Assembly: GCF_019279795.1 (NCBI RefSeq)
Contig: NC_056743.1
Location: 624,798,248-624,862,247 of the forward strand
DNA length: 64,000 nucleotides
Reading direction: 5' to 3'
Source of the DNA: Protopterus annectens
Taxonomy: Eukaryota; Chordata; Ceratodontiformes; Protopteridae
In this document: one piece after another, positions 23,927-35,684 of the stretch
How the letters are laid out: every line of letters starts with the position of its first letter
Position numbering within the stretch: position 1 is the first letter of the stretch
Program-made: the position numbers and the translations under genes
Notes under the pieces: model-generated
What the model was told of the DNA's origin: nothing
Seen by the model: only the letters and a program-made list of their open reading frames with translations
Database searches by the model: none

Positions 23927-24684
23927 GTCATTGTGCAGTTAATCCGGTTTTAATAAATATGGCAGTGTCACTTTTGCTGAAGTGTAAAATGAAGTAATTT
24001 TCAACCCAAGAAATTGCATGTGCTGGAACAAAGACATGAATGTGAGTTGTTTGTGGTCATAATTATCTTGAAGGTACACATAGTAAATAGTAGGCAAAAT
24101 AAAAGTTTAGAAACTGTGATCAGAGAATCTGTTGGAAATGTGAGAGTAAAAGCTTCAGTTTAATAATCAGTGTGGTGTTTACACTAAACATTAGTGCAGA
24201 GTGTAATACTACATCTGCTGAAACATTCAAAGCAGTGAGTTTGAAAGAGAATAAACTGGAGCTATCAGTGTGTGTAAATGATTTAATTATTCTGGTTAAT
24301 CATGTAAAATCACTACATTCACAACATGGTTACTGAAGTGAAACTTGTTACTGAAGCTGTGAAGTAGTAATATTTGTTTTACTATTGAAAAAGTATCATC
24401 TGCCATGCTAGGAGATGAGCAAAACTGGAAGGAGTTTGGTAAATTGAGCTTTGAGTAAAAGTTCCAAGCTAAGTACCTTTTATCAGACTTGTGTGAAGGT
24501 ATTTTTATTCACTGTACTGCACTTTAAAACTGTGTATTACTGAACTGCCACCTACTTTTAACTGTTTTTAGCCGTTTTAACTGTGTTGTTGTTTCACTGT
24601 TTGCTGTTTGAGACTGTTCTTCCTGCACTTTGTATTTTGTAGTACTTGTGTATTTTGTAGCATAGGTAGATTCAGATTTGCTGA
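23927..24684. other. Intron DNA without recognised elements
   Basis: This is AT-rich sequence lacking recognisable coding or terminal-repeat structure. Confidence 0.4.
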
Positions 24685-24692
24685 ATCTAGAC

Positions 24693-25151
24693 CAGTGGTG
24701 CACAACCTTTTTGTGGGGAGGGCCACTACACAAATTCTTAATGCATCTGCAGGCCACCTCAAAACATAGTAAGTCGTTACAAGTTAACAGTAGGTACAGG
24801 TGACTGGCCTTTTAAGACAGCAGTCATGAAATTCCGTTTTCTACATCAACTTTGTATTCAACTTTATTCTGACTTGCAGCGATGACTTATTACAAACTCT
24901 TGCAAAAAGGTACTATTGTTTACAGACCACAAGTAATAAACAACAAAATAATTACTTCCGCCGCTAAAATTAGAGGTGTGTGCAACTGCAGGCAATTAGG
25001 TAAGTAAGCATGTGCTGGAAAGTTTGTGTGACTGGAGTAAGGCATAGCATTTTTTTCACTTTTTTACAAATTTTTAGTTACTCTCTGGGGGCATGATGAT
25101 GTTGCATCAAGGGCCAGATTTGGCTCCGGAGCTGGAAGTTGTGCACTACTG
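24693..25151. mobile_element. Non-autonomous hAT element, 459 bp
   Basis: The left end is CAGTGGTGCACAACC. The right end read in reverse is CAGTAGTGCACAACTTCC, so the ends are inverted repeats with the CAGTxGTxCxCAAC start common to many vertebrate hAT MITEs. Perfect 8-bp duplications (ATCTAGAC) flank it at 24685-24692 and 25152-25159. No transposase frame is present, so it must have been moved by a partner element. The intact duplication suggests only moderate age. Confidence 0.92.
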
Positions 25152-25159
25152 ATCTAGAC

Positions 25160-25639
25160 TGCTTGGCATTATCTGAGCACTAAAACCAGCCATCTTACAG
25201 TAAGAGGGCCCCCTGCACGCTTGTGGCAGAAGAGTGTAACAAAGGACCCATCTGAGTTGGAGATTGTTGGAATAAGGCTCAGTGTTGAGCATTTCCATTG
25301 GCCAGCTTGTTTGAAAATTTGCTTAACTTGTTTTTAAAAAAAAAAAGAGGATCTCACAGTTGCTACATAAACCCTACGTTTACATGGGTTTGCACCTGTT
25401 TTAATACAGTTCCACAGAGTTTGGTGACCAGTCACTGCTCTACTATCTTCATCTGAGCAAACGAGGCATCTGTTTGCGTGTAGAGTACCTCCTCACAGCA
25501 CCACACAGTAGAGGTAACCATTGATGGTTATAGATGGCAAAAGCTAAATCATTTATTTTCTCTTAGAAGCTGCGTGTGCTCCAACTGAGGAGTCCCTTTT
25601 AACTGCGCTTAGCTGCTCAGACAGCACCTCAGCTGAGCT
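25160..25639. other. Intron DNA; possibly 5' part of the next CR1
   Basis: I see no clear features. The 5' limit of the following CR1 copy is uncertain, and some of this may be its 5' UTR. Confidence 0.35.
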
Positions 25640-28600
25640 TTCTACAGTATTTGCCACTTTAACTGAAATCGCCTAATAGTCCCGTACCTGTTGAGAGCCC
25701 CAGTAGTATAGACCCAGCATTAAGCCCCCAGTTAAACCACATCCTTCCTCATTAAAGTAAGCAAATTTACACCTAGTATTATGGATGGTCAGTTCTCATC
25801 CATTTCTCCTGCCAGCCTGATTGACATGGGTATCCTGAGGTAGTGTAACAATTGCCTCATGTACATTGACAACCCACTACTCCTAAACCACTCAGGCTCA
25901 ATTTGTGAGAGATGCATATACACGGTGTTTGGAATTCTTGCTCTCTTTCACAGAACAGTGACACTTAATAGGTTGTCAGCCCACATATTACATCATCTGC
26001 ACGAACCACCCTTTCAACACATAAACCATCATATGCGAAGGTACTCACCAGAAATTTACCTAAACACCAGAGACCTCTGAAACAGAAACCTGCTGTACAG
26101 CACTCTGTACACACAAAGCCATGAGCACAAGTGTCTCGCCAAATAAGCCTCTAAGACAGAGCACATATAAACCAAACTTTTTGGTCATAGACAACTATAT
26201 AGTGATACACACAGATATCCCTTTCTCCAGACTGGACAAGAAGGTAACGGTCAGCTGTATGTCAGGTGCCAGGATCTGTCAGATCACACATGCATTTGAG
26301 TCCTCCACAACAAGTCCTGTTATGACTCCGTTAAAGTTCATGTTGTTATGAATGACTTGAGATGTACCCCTGTTATGACTCCGTTAAAGTTCATGTTGTT
26401 ATGAATGACTTGAGATGTACCTCAGTTCACTATACTCTTTGAGTATGTGTCTCGGGCAGGTATGTTCCGAGCCTTGAGCAACATACTACCTTCCCCTAAG
26501 ATGATACCACATTATAAACAAAAAATGATTGACTTCAAAAATTGGTTTAGTTTCTGGAGTCATTCTAAGGGAATCCAGTACCTGTCAGCATGGGATGATA
26601 TGGTAGATAGACCACGCTGCTTTGCCAGAGATGATCTTCATCTGTCTCCTCTGGGATTTTGGTTACTGGCTAAGGCTCTTGCCTCCCCCATAGTGCCTTT
26701 TTTTAGGCACTGCCACAATAACAAAATTCCCAACGTAAAAATATCTTCAAAAAGCAACCTCTAGGTTATGCTGCTAAACACTCTGAGTCTAAACCTAAAA
26801 CTGTACTTGCTGGCAGCAGCCCTTGCCTTAGAAGATGCTGACATCTGTGCAGTCAGAGACTTGGTTTAAGGCAGCAGAAAGCACCATGGCCATACCGGGT
26901 TATAATGCCTTCCACACATTCAGACCACATACTGAAAAGTGCGAGAACTAAAGGAAGTGGAGTACCAGTATTCATCAAAGATAAATACACCTCTAGATTG
27001 GTTAAACAAAATGATTCCTTTGAACTAATCCAGGTCCAGTTGACTGTAGGTAAGACCCCTCTCCATGTTATTGCCAGTTATAAGACCCCATCCATGAACC
27101 AGGATACTCACACTGCATACTTGGATCTATTTGAATCACTCAAAATACAACTAAACACCCTAGTTTTAGGTGACTTTAACTACCCATCCATATAGTGTGT
27201 AAATTATATGTATGCTAACCCACTTGCACAAAGGTTCTTGGACTTCATCAACTCCGCACACCTTGGATTGGTTGAGTGACACCCCCACAAGGGGCCCAAA
27301 TATTCTGGATCTGGTACTCACTATCATGAGTGATTATTGCACCACCCCATGTGTGCGGCCCTCCCTAATGAGGTCTGATCATAAGTCAGTCCTATTAGAA
27401 ATAACAGTAACATCTGACCCCCCCATTAGAAGCAACTAGACTAAAAAAACTTCTCCAAAGCCAATTACAGTCTAATACGTGATGGTATTAATAGCTTCAT
27501 AGCTCCTGCCCCTGATGGCATGGACACCTGTACTGGGATTTACACCAATGCCTTGTACATGCATCTATACAAATGTATTGACTCAGCCATACCGGATAGG
27601 AGCAAAACAAGATCCTCAAAGAACAAGCCTGCCTAGTGAACATCCATCATTAACAGATTATACAATAAGAGAAAGAAATTGCTGTCTAAAAGCAGGAAGG
27701 AACAGTCTCTGAATTGGAAGCATTCCCTCTTCAGCTTAAACAAGCAAATAAGACACTTCGTAAGGTGTTCTAAAGCTAACTGTGAATCCAAATTAGCCTC
27801 CTTCGTTAAGGTAATCATAAGGCCTTCTTTAGCTACATCAGACACCTTAAAGGAAAAACCCAGATCTGCGCAGAACTGGCTGTTAATGGCACCACATATA
27901 CTGAACCCACAGAAATAGCCAACCTGCTAGCTGACAGTTTCAGTGAACTTCTCCCCCTTTCCCTGCCAGGTATCCCCCAAAGCCCTACCACCAACCGTCC
28001 ACCTAGTGTCTCCAAGGTAACACTCTCTTCACAGCCAAAAACATAGCCTCTATGGGGCCTGATAATATCCCAGGGTGCGTTCTAAATGGATTAAAACAAG
28101 AACTAGCTGCACACCACTGAGCACAGTCTAAAAACTGGTTTTATACCTGCTGAATGGAAAACTGCAGCAGTCATCCCATTACATAAAGGAGGCACCTCCA
28201 CAGACGCTAGGGACTATAGGCTATTCAGATTTATGGGTCTAATCTGCAAGCCTGTGGAAAGAATAATCATGGACCTTGTCAGCAAATATATAGGAGACCT
28301 TCAAACACTTGACTTGACCCAGTTTGGCTTCGTTAAAGGGAAATCCTGTTTTTTGAACTTGGTGGACTTCTTTGAGGCAGTCACCAAAGCCTTGGATGAA
28401 CGCATATCTGTGCACACTATTTCCCCACTCAGGCATCATTGATAACATACGGGTTGATCTCCAGCTGGGTGAGTTTATCAGGTGGGTTGCAAACTGGCTC
28501 ACTGATAGAACCCACACAGTCAAAATGGGTGACTCTGCCTCCGTCAGCAGACTCATAACCAGTGGTGTTCCACAGGGATCGGCACTGGTGCACCTATTGT

Positions 28601-29557
28601 TTGGAATCTACTTCTCTGGTGTACAGGCCAAAACAAAAGGTTTTTGTCTGACTAAGTTTGCTGATGATTGCAAACTGGGTGCAGTCGTAAGAGTCCCCAA
28701 ATGATGTCAGCATCCTTCAAGAGGGGCTTGCACAAACGACTGGTGCCAAAGTCATGGGCTAAAACTGAATGCAAAAAAATGCATTATCATCCCCTTCGGT
28801 AAGGGTGACTTTCCTGCAGATAATCACATTAATAACAACAAGAATGTTATCACTGGTGAGAGATTTGGGCACACGGGTTGACAGCATCCTTTCCTTTGAC
28901 CACTACATCTCCACAGTGGTAAGAAAGGCTTTCTACGTCGTCCACCTCATAAGTAAGAGCATAACCCCCCCCCCCCCTGTACTCCTCACTCATCCGCCCA
29001 GTAACTGAGTACAATGCCACCTTTGGTATGTACCTTACCATGTACCTGCAGCAACTGGAACCTCAAAGTTGCTTACAAAGAAAATTTAGGGTCTTCAGCA
29101 TGTGGCATACATTGACAGACTAAAATCACTGGCACTATACTTTCTGTCTTACAGACTTCTCAGAGGTGACCTCTGCCTTGCATGTAAAGTAATTTCATAT
29201 CCTGTTCTAATGGAAATGCTGCATATTCGTAAATCAAATGGTGCAAGATGCACTCGTTCTAGGGAATTCAGCCTAGTATGTGACATCAGCAGGACTTGGA
29301 GAGACAGATATGCCTCGCAGAGATTACCTCTCTTCTGGAACAAACTTCTAATTCATGTGAAGCAGAGCCCTTCGCTGACCCTATTTAAGTGTAATTTGGA
29401 TTGTTGGATGGGAAACCACAAATTCAGCCCTGGAGTTTCACTTGTGCCCCTGTTGGACAGGGGCAGTAGTTGTTGACTTTGTGCCACTTAATACCTTGAC
29501 ATCCTTGGGAATAGGGGTTGTACTTGGCTAGGCAACAGTTAGCCTGGTAACCTCGTA
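25640..29557 (+). mobile_element. CR1-like LINE, long but heavily decayed copy
   Basis: The ORF1 region begins with a C-x2-C ... C-x2-C motif (Cys codons at 25844, 25853, 25904 and 25913). An esterase-like domain follows, with SRLDKKVTVSCMSGARICQI (26235-26290) and DDLHLSPLGFWLLAKAL (26632-26680). ORF2 traces are the endonuclease (27020-27440, with LVLGDFNYPSI), the RT (28180-28690, including TQFGFVKGKSC and CLTKFADDCKLGAVV) and the C-terminal region up to TWRDRYASQRLPLFWNKLL (about 29300-29350). A 53-bp tandem duplication lies at 26318-26423. Many stops and indels are present and parts of the RT are missing. The 3' tail near 29557 is degenerate. It is older than the copy at 31.4 kb. Confidence 0.88.
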
Positions 29558-31399
29558 TGATGTCTTATTTTTGAGACTTTGTTAGTATTTTATCTGACGT
29601 TTGTGAAAGCTGTAGCATGGATAATTACTGTAAGGTATGGCTTACTAGTGTGGTAGTCTGACCATCAGAGAGCACATGCAAGGCTTAATGAATTGTCGAA
29701 GAAGTTGAGACAGATAACTTCAGAATAAATAAAAGTTGATGTAAAATGTGCGTGGTAGAAATGTCCTGCATATTTATGTTTGAAGGTTTGATGCCAGACC
29801 GTGAAAGAGCAGATGGCTCTTCTGGAGGACAAGTAAGCCCTTTCAGATTTCCTAGGCTGTTGTGGTATATTTTTCTTTTTTTACTTTTTGAGTATATCTG
29901 ATGTAAGGGCAACTACCTTTTCTTTCTGCTCCAAGTTCCAAAATGAGTCATGATCTCTGGTCATTGTCTTTGTAGAGGTTAATGTTTTATAGCTGTGTGG
30001 GTTTTTCCAGGCAGTCTAGTTTCATTCCATTGCCCAAAACATGCAGTTAATTGTCCACGCACATGCACATTGTACTTACCCTTGCACTTGTGGCCTGAGT
30101 TGTGGCTGAACAGCCTACTTCCACAGTTAACAAATGATTAACTTTGTCATTGAAGTATATAAAATATCTTTACCATTGTTGAAAGGATCAGAGCACAGTG
30201 TGGAATTGCACTAGAGTACAGAATAAGGAAATCGTTGCTTGAAATGTTTAAACACTTAACAGAGTTGCTCACATTGAGTGAATAAGTCATTAAGTAGGTG
30301 TCAACCAGAATGGTATTATTGAATGTGAATACCCATTGGTTGGTTGATAGATAAATGGATGCATTCCTGCATTGTGAAGAACCTGGCAGAGGGCCAAAGG
30401 TCCAGTTGATGCCAGATATTTGGAAGTTTGAATCAACCTTTGTTAGGCACTGTGGTGGTTAGGGGCTGATGTATTTGTGTCTTCTGCACAACTCGCAAAG
30501 AAATTGCTGTAGCTCTAAAATCTGATGACCACCAGGTGTATGGTCTCTTCAGTCACACCACTGGTACTAAACAGGTTTAAAATCTAAAAAGGCACACAAA
30601 AATTAATCTGTAAGAAATTCATTAAGTGCAGATTGGCCTCGGGAGCATGCTGAAAATATGCATTGTTGCCCTAGGTGTTGGAAGATATGTATACCCAAGA
30701 ATAGCCCCACCAGAGTGTTTGGATTAATTCTCCACACTTTTTCTCACTGCTCTCTAGAGGGCTTTGTCTTCCAGTGCGTACTTGCCTCATTAACTGTATA
30801 TTGAGTAAAGTCTTGTATACATTGATTCTGGGAAGGGCTGGCGATTCTGTCCAGCACTGCAGCCTTCTTTCCTAGATCAAGGTAGTACACTGCCACAACC
30901 CATGTTACCTGACTAGGGACCTTTCCTAGATCAAGGTAGTACACTGCTACAACCCATATTACCTGACTAGGGACTTCTAGTTATGGCTTCCACTCTTGAT
31001 AAAAAAACAGATATTAACACTGTGCAGCAAAGCAGTTTGGATAATTAGAGGTGGATACTAACAGCTTGTCATCATTTAGGAGTAAATACCCTAAGTCAAG
31101 TAAGTAATAGATGACAGGCCACAAGCTTTTAAATTGAATAAATTAAAATATTGAAGAGAGAATGAGTTTAGCAATACAAATAAATATGTAGGGAAATTTA
31201 ACATTTGTTCAGACAAAACAGAAAATAATTTGAACAAATAGACTACAAAAATAAAACCTCTGTCTACAGCTAGACTTTCTTACCTATGCATAAAACATCT
31301 AAATTGTCAGAACACATCAAAGGTAAAGACACAAGTGCAGATAAGCAGCAGATGCATCACAAGTTCCAGGGTGGTCTTTCCATGTTTTTACTTTTGACA
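29558..31399. other. Intron DNA; one 54-bp tandem duplication
   Basis: No element was recognised. A 54-bp unit containing CTTTCCTAGATCAAGGTAGT is present twice in tandem, starting at 30867 and 30921, with two or three differences between copies. Confidence 0.45.
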
Positions 31400-31473
31400 A
31401 TAATAATCTGTGTAAGCAACAGAGACCTCCAAAGCAGAAACGCAAGCAACCTCCATCCCCCAACACAACCCAA

Positions 31474-32037
31474 ATGAGACACAGCCCACAGATTCAGTGT
31501 GCCACTCAACCACAGCCAATAAGGCAAAACAACGTACCCAACACACTAGTCATAGGTGACTCTATAGTCAGGCACACGGATGTCCCACTCACCAGGCTAG
31601 ACAAGGAGAAGGTTACTGTCAGCTGCCTGTCGGGTGCCAGGATTTGCCACATAACCCACGCACTCAGGTCACTGCACACAAGTACAAATATGACTGTCAT
31701 TGTCCATGTTAGTGTGAATGACCTGAGACGTACCTCCCTGGACTACATGAAAAGAGACATGGAAGAGCTCTCTGATCTTGTAGCCCAGGCAGGTATGACC
31801 CTAGCCCTGAGTAACATTCTGCCATCGCCCAGAATGATACCACAGTACAAAGACAAAATGATTGACTTCAACAATTGTTTAAGCTTCTGGTGTAATTCTA
31901 AGGGGATCCAGTATCTGTCTGCTTGGGATGACATGGTCGACAGACCACGATGCTTTGCCACAGATGGCCTGCACCTGTCGCCCCTGGGATTCCGGATACT
32001 GGCTAAGGCTCTTGCTGCCCCTAAAGTGCCTTTTTAG
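31474..32037 (+). CDS. CR1 ORF1 product with SGNH esterase domain (part)
   Basis: An uninterrupted 187-codon frame carries the SGNH-hydrolase signature. VIGDS has Ser30 as the nucleophile, SGAR has Gly54, VNDLRR has Asn82, and TDGLHLSPLG has Asp164 and His167. Many CR1-clade elements encode such an esterase in ORF1, and its job in retrotransposition is unsettled. The ORF1 N-terminal zinc motif seen in the copy at 25.8 kb is not continuous with this frame, so the true ORF1 start is probably lost. All four signature residues are retained, although Gly before Val-Asn of block III reads Ser. It is unlikely to be expressed as a host protein. Confidence 0.8.
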   Translation: MRHSPQIQCATQPQPIRQNNVPNTLVIGDSIVRHTDVPLTRLDKEKVTVSCLSGARICHITHALRSLHTSTNMTVIVHVSVNDLRRTSLDYMKRDMEELSDLVAQAGMTLALSNILPSPRMIPQYKDKMIDFNNCLSFWCNSKGIQYLSAWDDMVDRPRCFATDGLHLSPLGFRILAKALAAPKVPF

Positions 32038-33484
32038 GCAGGGTTCAAATAACAAATTCACCACCATAACAGGAACAGGCAAACAAAAAACCGAAGGTAA
32101 TACTACTCCATGCTAGAAGTCTAAATCTCAAAATGCACTCACTTGAGGCACTCCTTAAAATGGAGAACATCAATATCTGTGCAGTGACTGAGACCTGGTT
32201 CAAGGCTCCAGTAAGCACCCCTGCGCTACCAGGCTATAGCTCATACCACACTTTTCGGCCATGTAACCTGGACCGAAACATCAAAAGTGGAAGTGTGTCC
32301 ATATTCATTAAGGATATCCACACCTCCAGGTTAGTTGCTTAGCATATCCACACCTCCAGATTAGTTGCTTAGCATAATGCATTCGAGGTTATCCAAGTGC
32401 AACTAACTCTGGGCAAAACTGTAATCCAAATTGTAGCTTGCTCCAGATCCCCCACCATGCCCCAGGATTCCCACTCCTCTTTTCTTGATGTACTGGAAAA
32501 TATTAGGGTTCAACCAAACACCCTAATAATGAGCGACTTCAACTACCCCACCATTAACTGGGAAAACTACTCGTGTACCAACTCCTTAGCGCAACAATTT
32601 CTGGAATTCATAAACTCCAATGCCCTAGATCAACTTATCCACACTCCCACCAGGGGCAACGGTATCCTAGACATGAGTAACCGGTGTTCCACACCTGAAG
32701 TCAACTCCTTGTTGGTACGATCCGACCATAAGCTTATCACCCTTGATATCCACATCCTGCCCCACCCCCCATTAAGGAAACCACAGTATAAAAATTTCTC
32801 CAAGCCAACTTCATGCTTCTTAAGACAGAAATGGTGAACTTCATGACACCTATGCAGATGGACAATACAGTTACAACTGCTGAATCCTACACAAATGCAC
32901 TCTATAAGCACTTACACGAATGCATGGATCGTGCTATCCCAAACAGAACCAAGACGCTATCCTCCAAAAACAAGGAAGCCAATCTGGTGGTCCCCTGCCA
33001 TAAACAAACTGTACAACAGAAGGAAGAAACTGTTGCAAAAGAGAGTAAAATCCCATGAGTGGAGGTGCTCCCTGGTTAACCTCAGTAAGAAGCTGAGATC
33101 CCTTATAGGATCCTCCAAAGCTAGCTATGAAAACAAAATTGTCCTTAAATCCAAGGACAACCACAAAGCATTCTATAGCTATGTCAAGAATCTAGATGGC
33201 AACACCCAGATCTGCTCTGAGTTACAGCACAAAGGCATGAAAATTACAGAACCAACTGATATTGCCAACATCCTGGCAGGTCGGTTCAGTGCTAAATTTA
33301 CCCCCTCTCACCCCCTAAAGGGTCCATATCTATACAGGAAGAATGCAGAGTCCCTGTAATCACAACTACACAGGTAAAAGCTGCACTCTCTAAAGCCAAA
33401 AACACAGCATCCATGGGACCGGACAACATCCCAGGCTGCATTTTACAATAACCTCAGAACAAACTGGCTCCCCACTTAAGCAAC

Positions 33485-33970
33485 ATGTTCAATAATAGCC
33501 TCGCATCAGGCTTTGTGCCTACTGAATGGTGCACAGCAACAGTTCTCCCACTCCACAAAGGGGGAGACTCCACTGATCCTGGGAACTATCGACCTGTTAG
33601 CCTGACGAGCCTGGTCTGCAAGGCCATGGAACGTATCATCATGGAACTCATAAACAAAGACATTGGTAACCTCCAAACTCTGGATCCCACCCAGTTCGGG
33701 TTTGTGAAAGGCAGATCATGCCTCCTGAACCTGATCGACTTCTTTGAGGCAGTCACCAAAGCTGTGGATGAGGGTAAGATGGTTCACACAGCCTATCTTG
33801 ACCTCGCCAAGGCTTTCAACACCATCCCCCATTCTGGAATTATAGCTAAACTCGCTAAACTAGGTATAAATCCCTACGTAATAAGATGGGTTGCCAACTG
33901 GCTCACTGACAGAACCCACACTGTAAAAGTTGCAGACTCCAAATCTGACCTCAAGGCAGTGACAAGTTGA
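33485..33970 (+). pseudogene. CR1 reverse transcriptase, N-terminal half
   Basis: This 161-codon stretch covers RT motifs 1-3: TATVLPLHKGGDSTDPGNYR, PVSLTSLVCKAMERIIMELI, FGFVKGRSCLLN, and AYLDLAKAFNTI, which contains the first catalytic Asp. It stops at a TGA in front of VQQGSVLGPLLFGIYFS, the continuation, which is open from 33971 to 34297 and contains the FADD box with the other catalytic Asp pair. In related copies (54411) the corresponding residue before the GVPQG-type motif is Gly, so the stop looks like a single base change. Confidence 0.85.
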
Positions 33971-35005
33971 GTGCAACAGGGTTCCGTCCTGGGACCGCTC
34001 CTGTTTGGTATCTACTTCTCTGAAGTACAGGCTAACACAGAAGGCCTCTGGCTGACTAAGTTCGCAGATGACTGCAAACTAGGAGCTATAGTAAAGTCCC
34101 CAAATGATGTAGACATCCTACAGAAGGGCCTCACTGAGACGGATGCCTGGTGTCAGAGCCATGGCCTCAAGCTCAGTGCCAAAAACTGCAGTGTCATCCC
34201 CTTTGGTAAAAACTCTGTACCCATGAACTACCACATAGGCAGCAATCTACTTAACACTGAATGCGTGATGAGACCTTGGGACCCAGGTGGACAGTAGTCT
34301 CTCCTTTGATAGTCACATCGCCACAGTAGTCAGGAAGTCCTTCTACGTGGCACACCTCATCATAAAAGGGTTCTCATCCAGGAAAAAAGAGGTCATTGTT
34401 CCCCTCTACTCGTCACTCATTAGACCCATTATAGAGTACAACGCCCCTTTCGGAATGTACCTCACAAGACTTCTGCAGCAGCTGGAAAGGCCACAGAAGT
34501 ACCTCACAAAGAGGATTACTGGCCTCAAAGAAATGCCCTACACTGACCACCTCAAAAAACTCCAGGTTTACTCCATAGCATATCGCCTACTCAGAGGTGA
34601 TCTCTGCCTAACATATAAAGGTATGTCAAACCCAGAGCTGTTGGACATGCTACACCTAAAGAAATCCCAATCCCTCCAAGCTACACACCCTAGGGATCTA
34701 AACCTTGTCACCACAATAAACAGGACACGCTGGAGGGATAGATTCCTGTCCCAGAGACTTCCTATACTCTGGAACAAGCTACCCATCTATGTCAAGCAAA
34801 GTTCTTCATTAGCACTCTTCAAGAAAAATCTTGATGAGTGGATGGGAAATAGGAAATACACCCCGGGGATCACTTCTGTGTGTCTGCTGGACAGTGGTAC
34901 AGGAAAATAACTTTCTTGGGTGGTGTAAGCTATGGTACCTTGCTGGCTAGGCTTACTTAGGCCCTTGGGTCGATAGCTTAGTACCTACCTATGAACCTAT
35001 GACTT

Positions 35006-35684
35006 TTCATTCATCAATTTGCTGTGCAAGTCTTCTATAGAAGAACACAAATGCAACTGTGCAGAGTTTTGTTTTCCTAGTCTTGACCATTGTCCCCTTA
35101 CAAAATGATCTGCTTGCTCTTTTATGGTCTGTAATTTCACATCCTGCGCTTAATGGTGACAATTTTAATTACCAACTTCATAATACCTTTTATGCATTGC
35201 ACAAAAAATGGTTACAGGTACACACATTTTCCTACCACTGAAGACACTCACTTTGCAGATTGTCACGTCTAGTTTTATCTGCTGTAGGTTTTATATGGTG
35301 TAAGTGAGTCCTGCAGATCTGTTACTGTACTGATTATTCTCCGACATCACAGTGCAGTAATTCTGAGGTAAATTGACTTCAGATGTTTTACACTTGGATA
35401 GAAAAAAGAAATGCATGGCATAGCATATGCTGTGATGAAATTCCCATGAATATGTTTGTGGGAAACAAGTGATGTTTGAAACTGACTGTAAGCCATTACA
35501 AAGTTTATTAAAGATGTCCTTTGCGTGTAACTTGGGAAGATGTTATTGAGGTTACAAAAGTTGGCCTAAGTTGTGAAGTACAAGGCTGTGAACATGATGC
35601 ATATGGTATATACACAAGAGTAGTTTATTTTGCTGGAGCATTAGGAATCCAGCCACTGGGGATGCACAAGCCAGTGCATTTCTT
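35006..35684. other. Intron DNA without recognised elements
   Basis: No coding or repeat structure was recognised. Confidence 0.4.

Larger units (their letters stand above)
31400..35005 (+). mobile_element. CR1-like LINE, best-preserved copy
   Basis: This is about 3.6 kb with, in order, an ORF1 esterase (31474-32037), an endonuclease (32133-32840, with AVTETWFKAP, LIMSDFNYPTINWENYS and VRSDHKLITLD), an RT (33485-34290) and a C-terminal domain (34287-34910, with EYNAPFGMYL and RTRWRDRFLSQRLPILWNKL). The RT shows NYRPVSLTSLVCKAMERII, TQFGFVKGRSC, AYLDLAKAFNTIPHSGI and KFADDCKLGAI. The 3' end is CCTACCTATGAACCTATG. Breaks in ORF2 include a TGA at 33967-33969 where relatives have a Gly codon before VQQG, a frame change near 34275 with about two bases lost, and others at 32340, 32840 and 33360. 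A 30-bp in-phase tandem duplication starts at 32314. The reverse transcriptase could therefore not be made whole from this copy. Confidence 0.93.
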
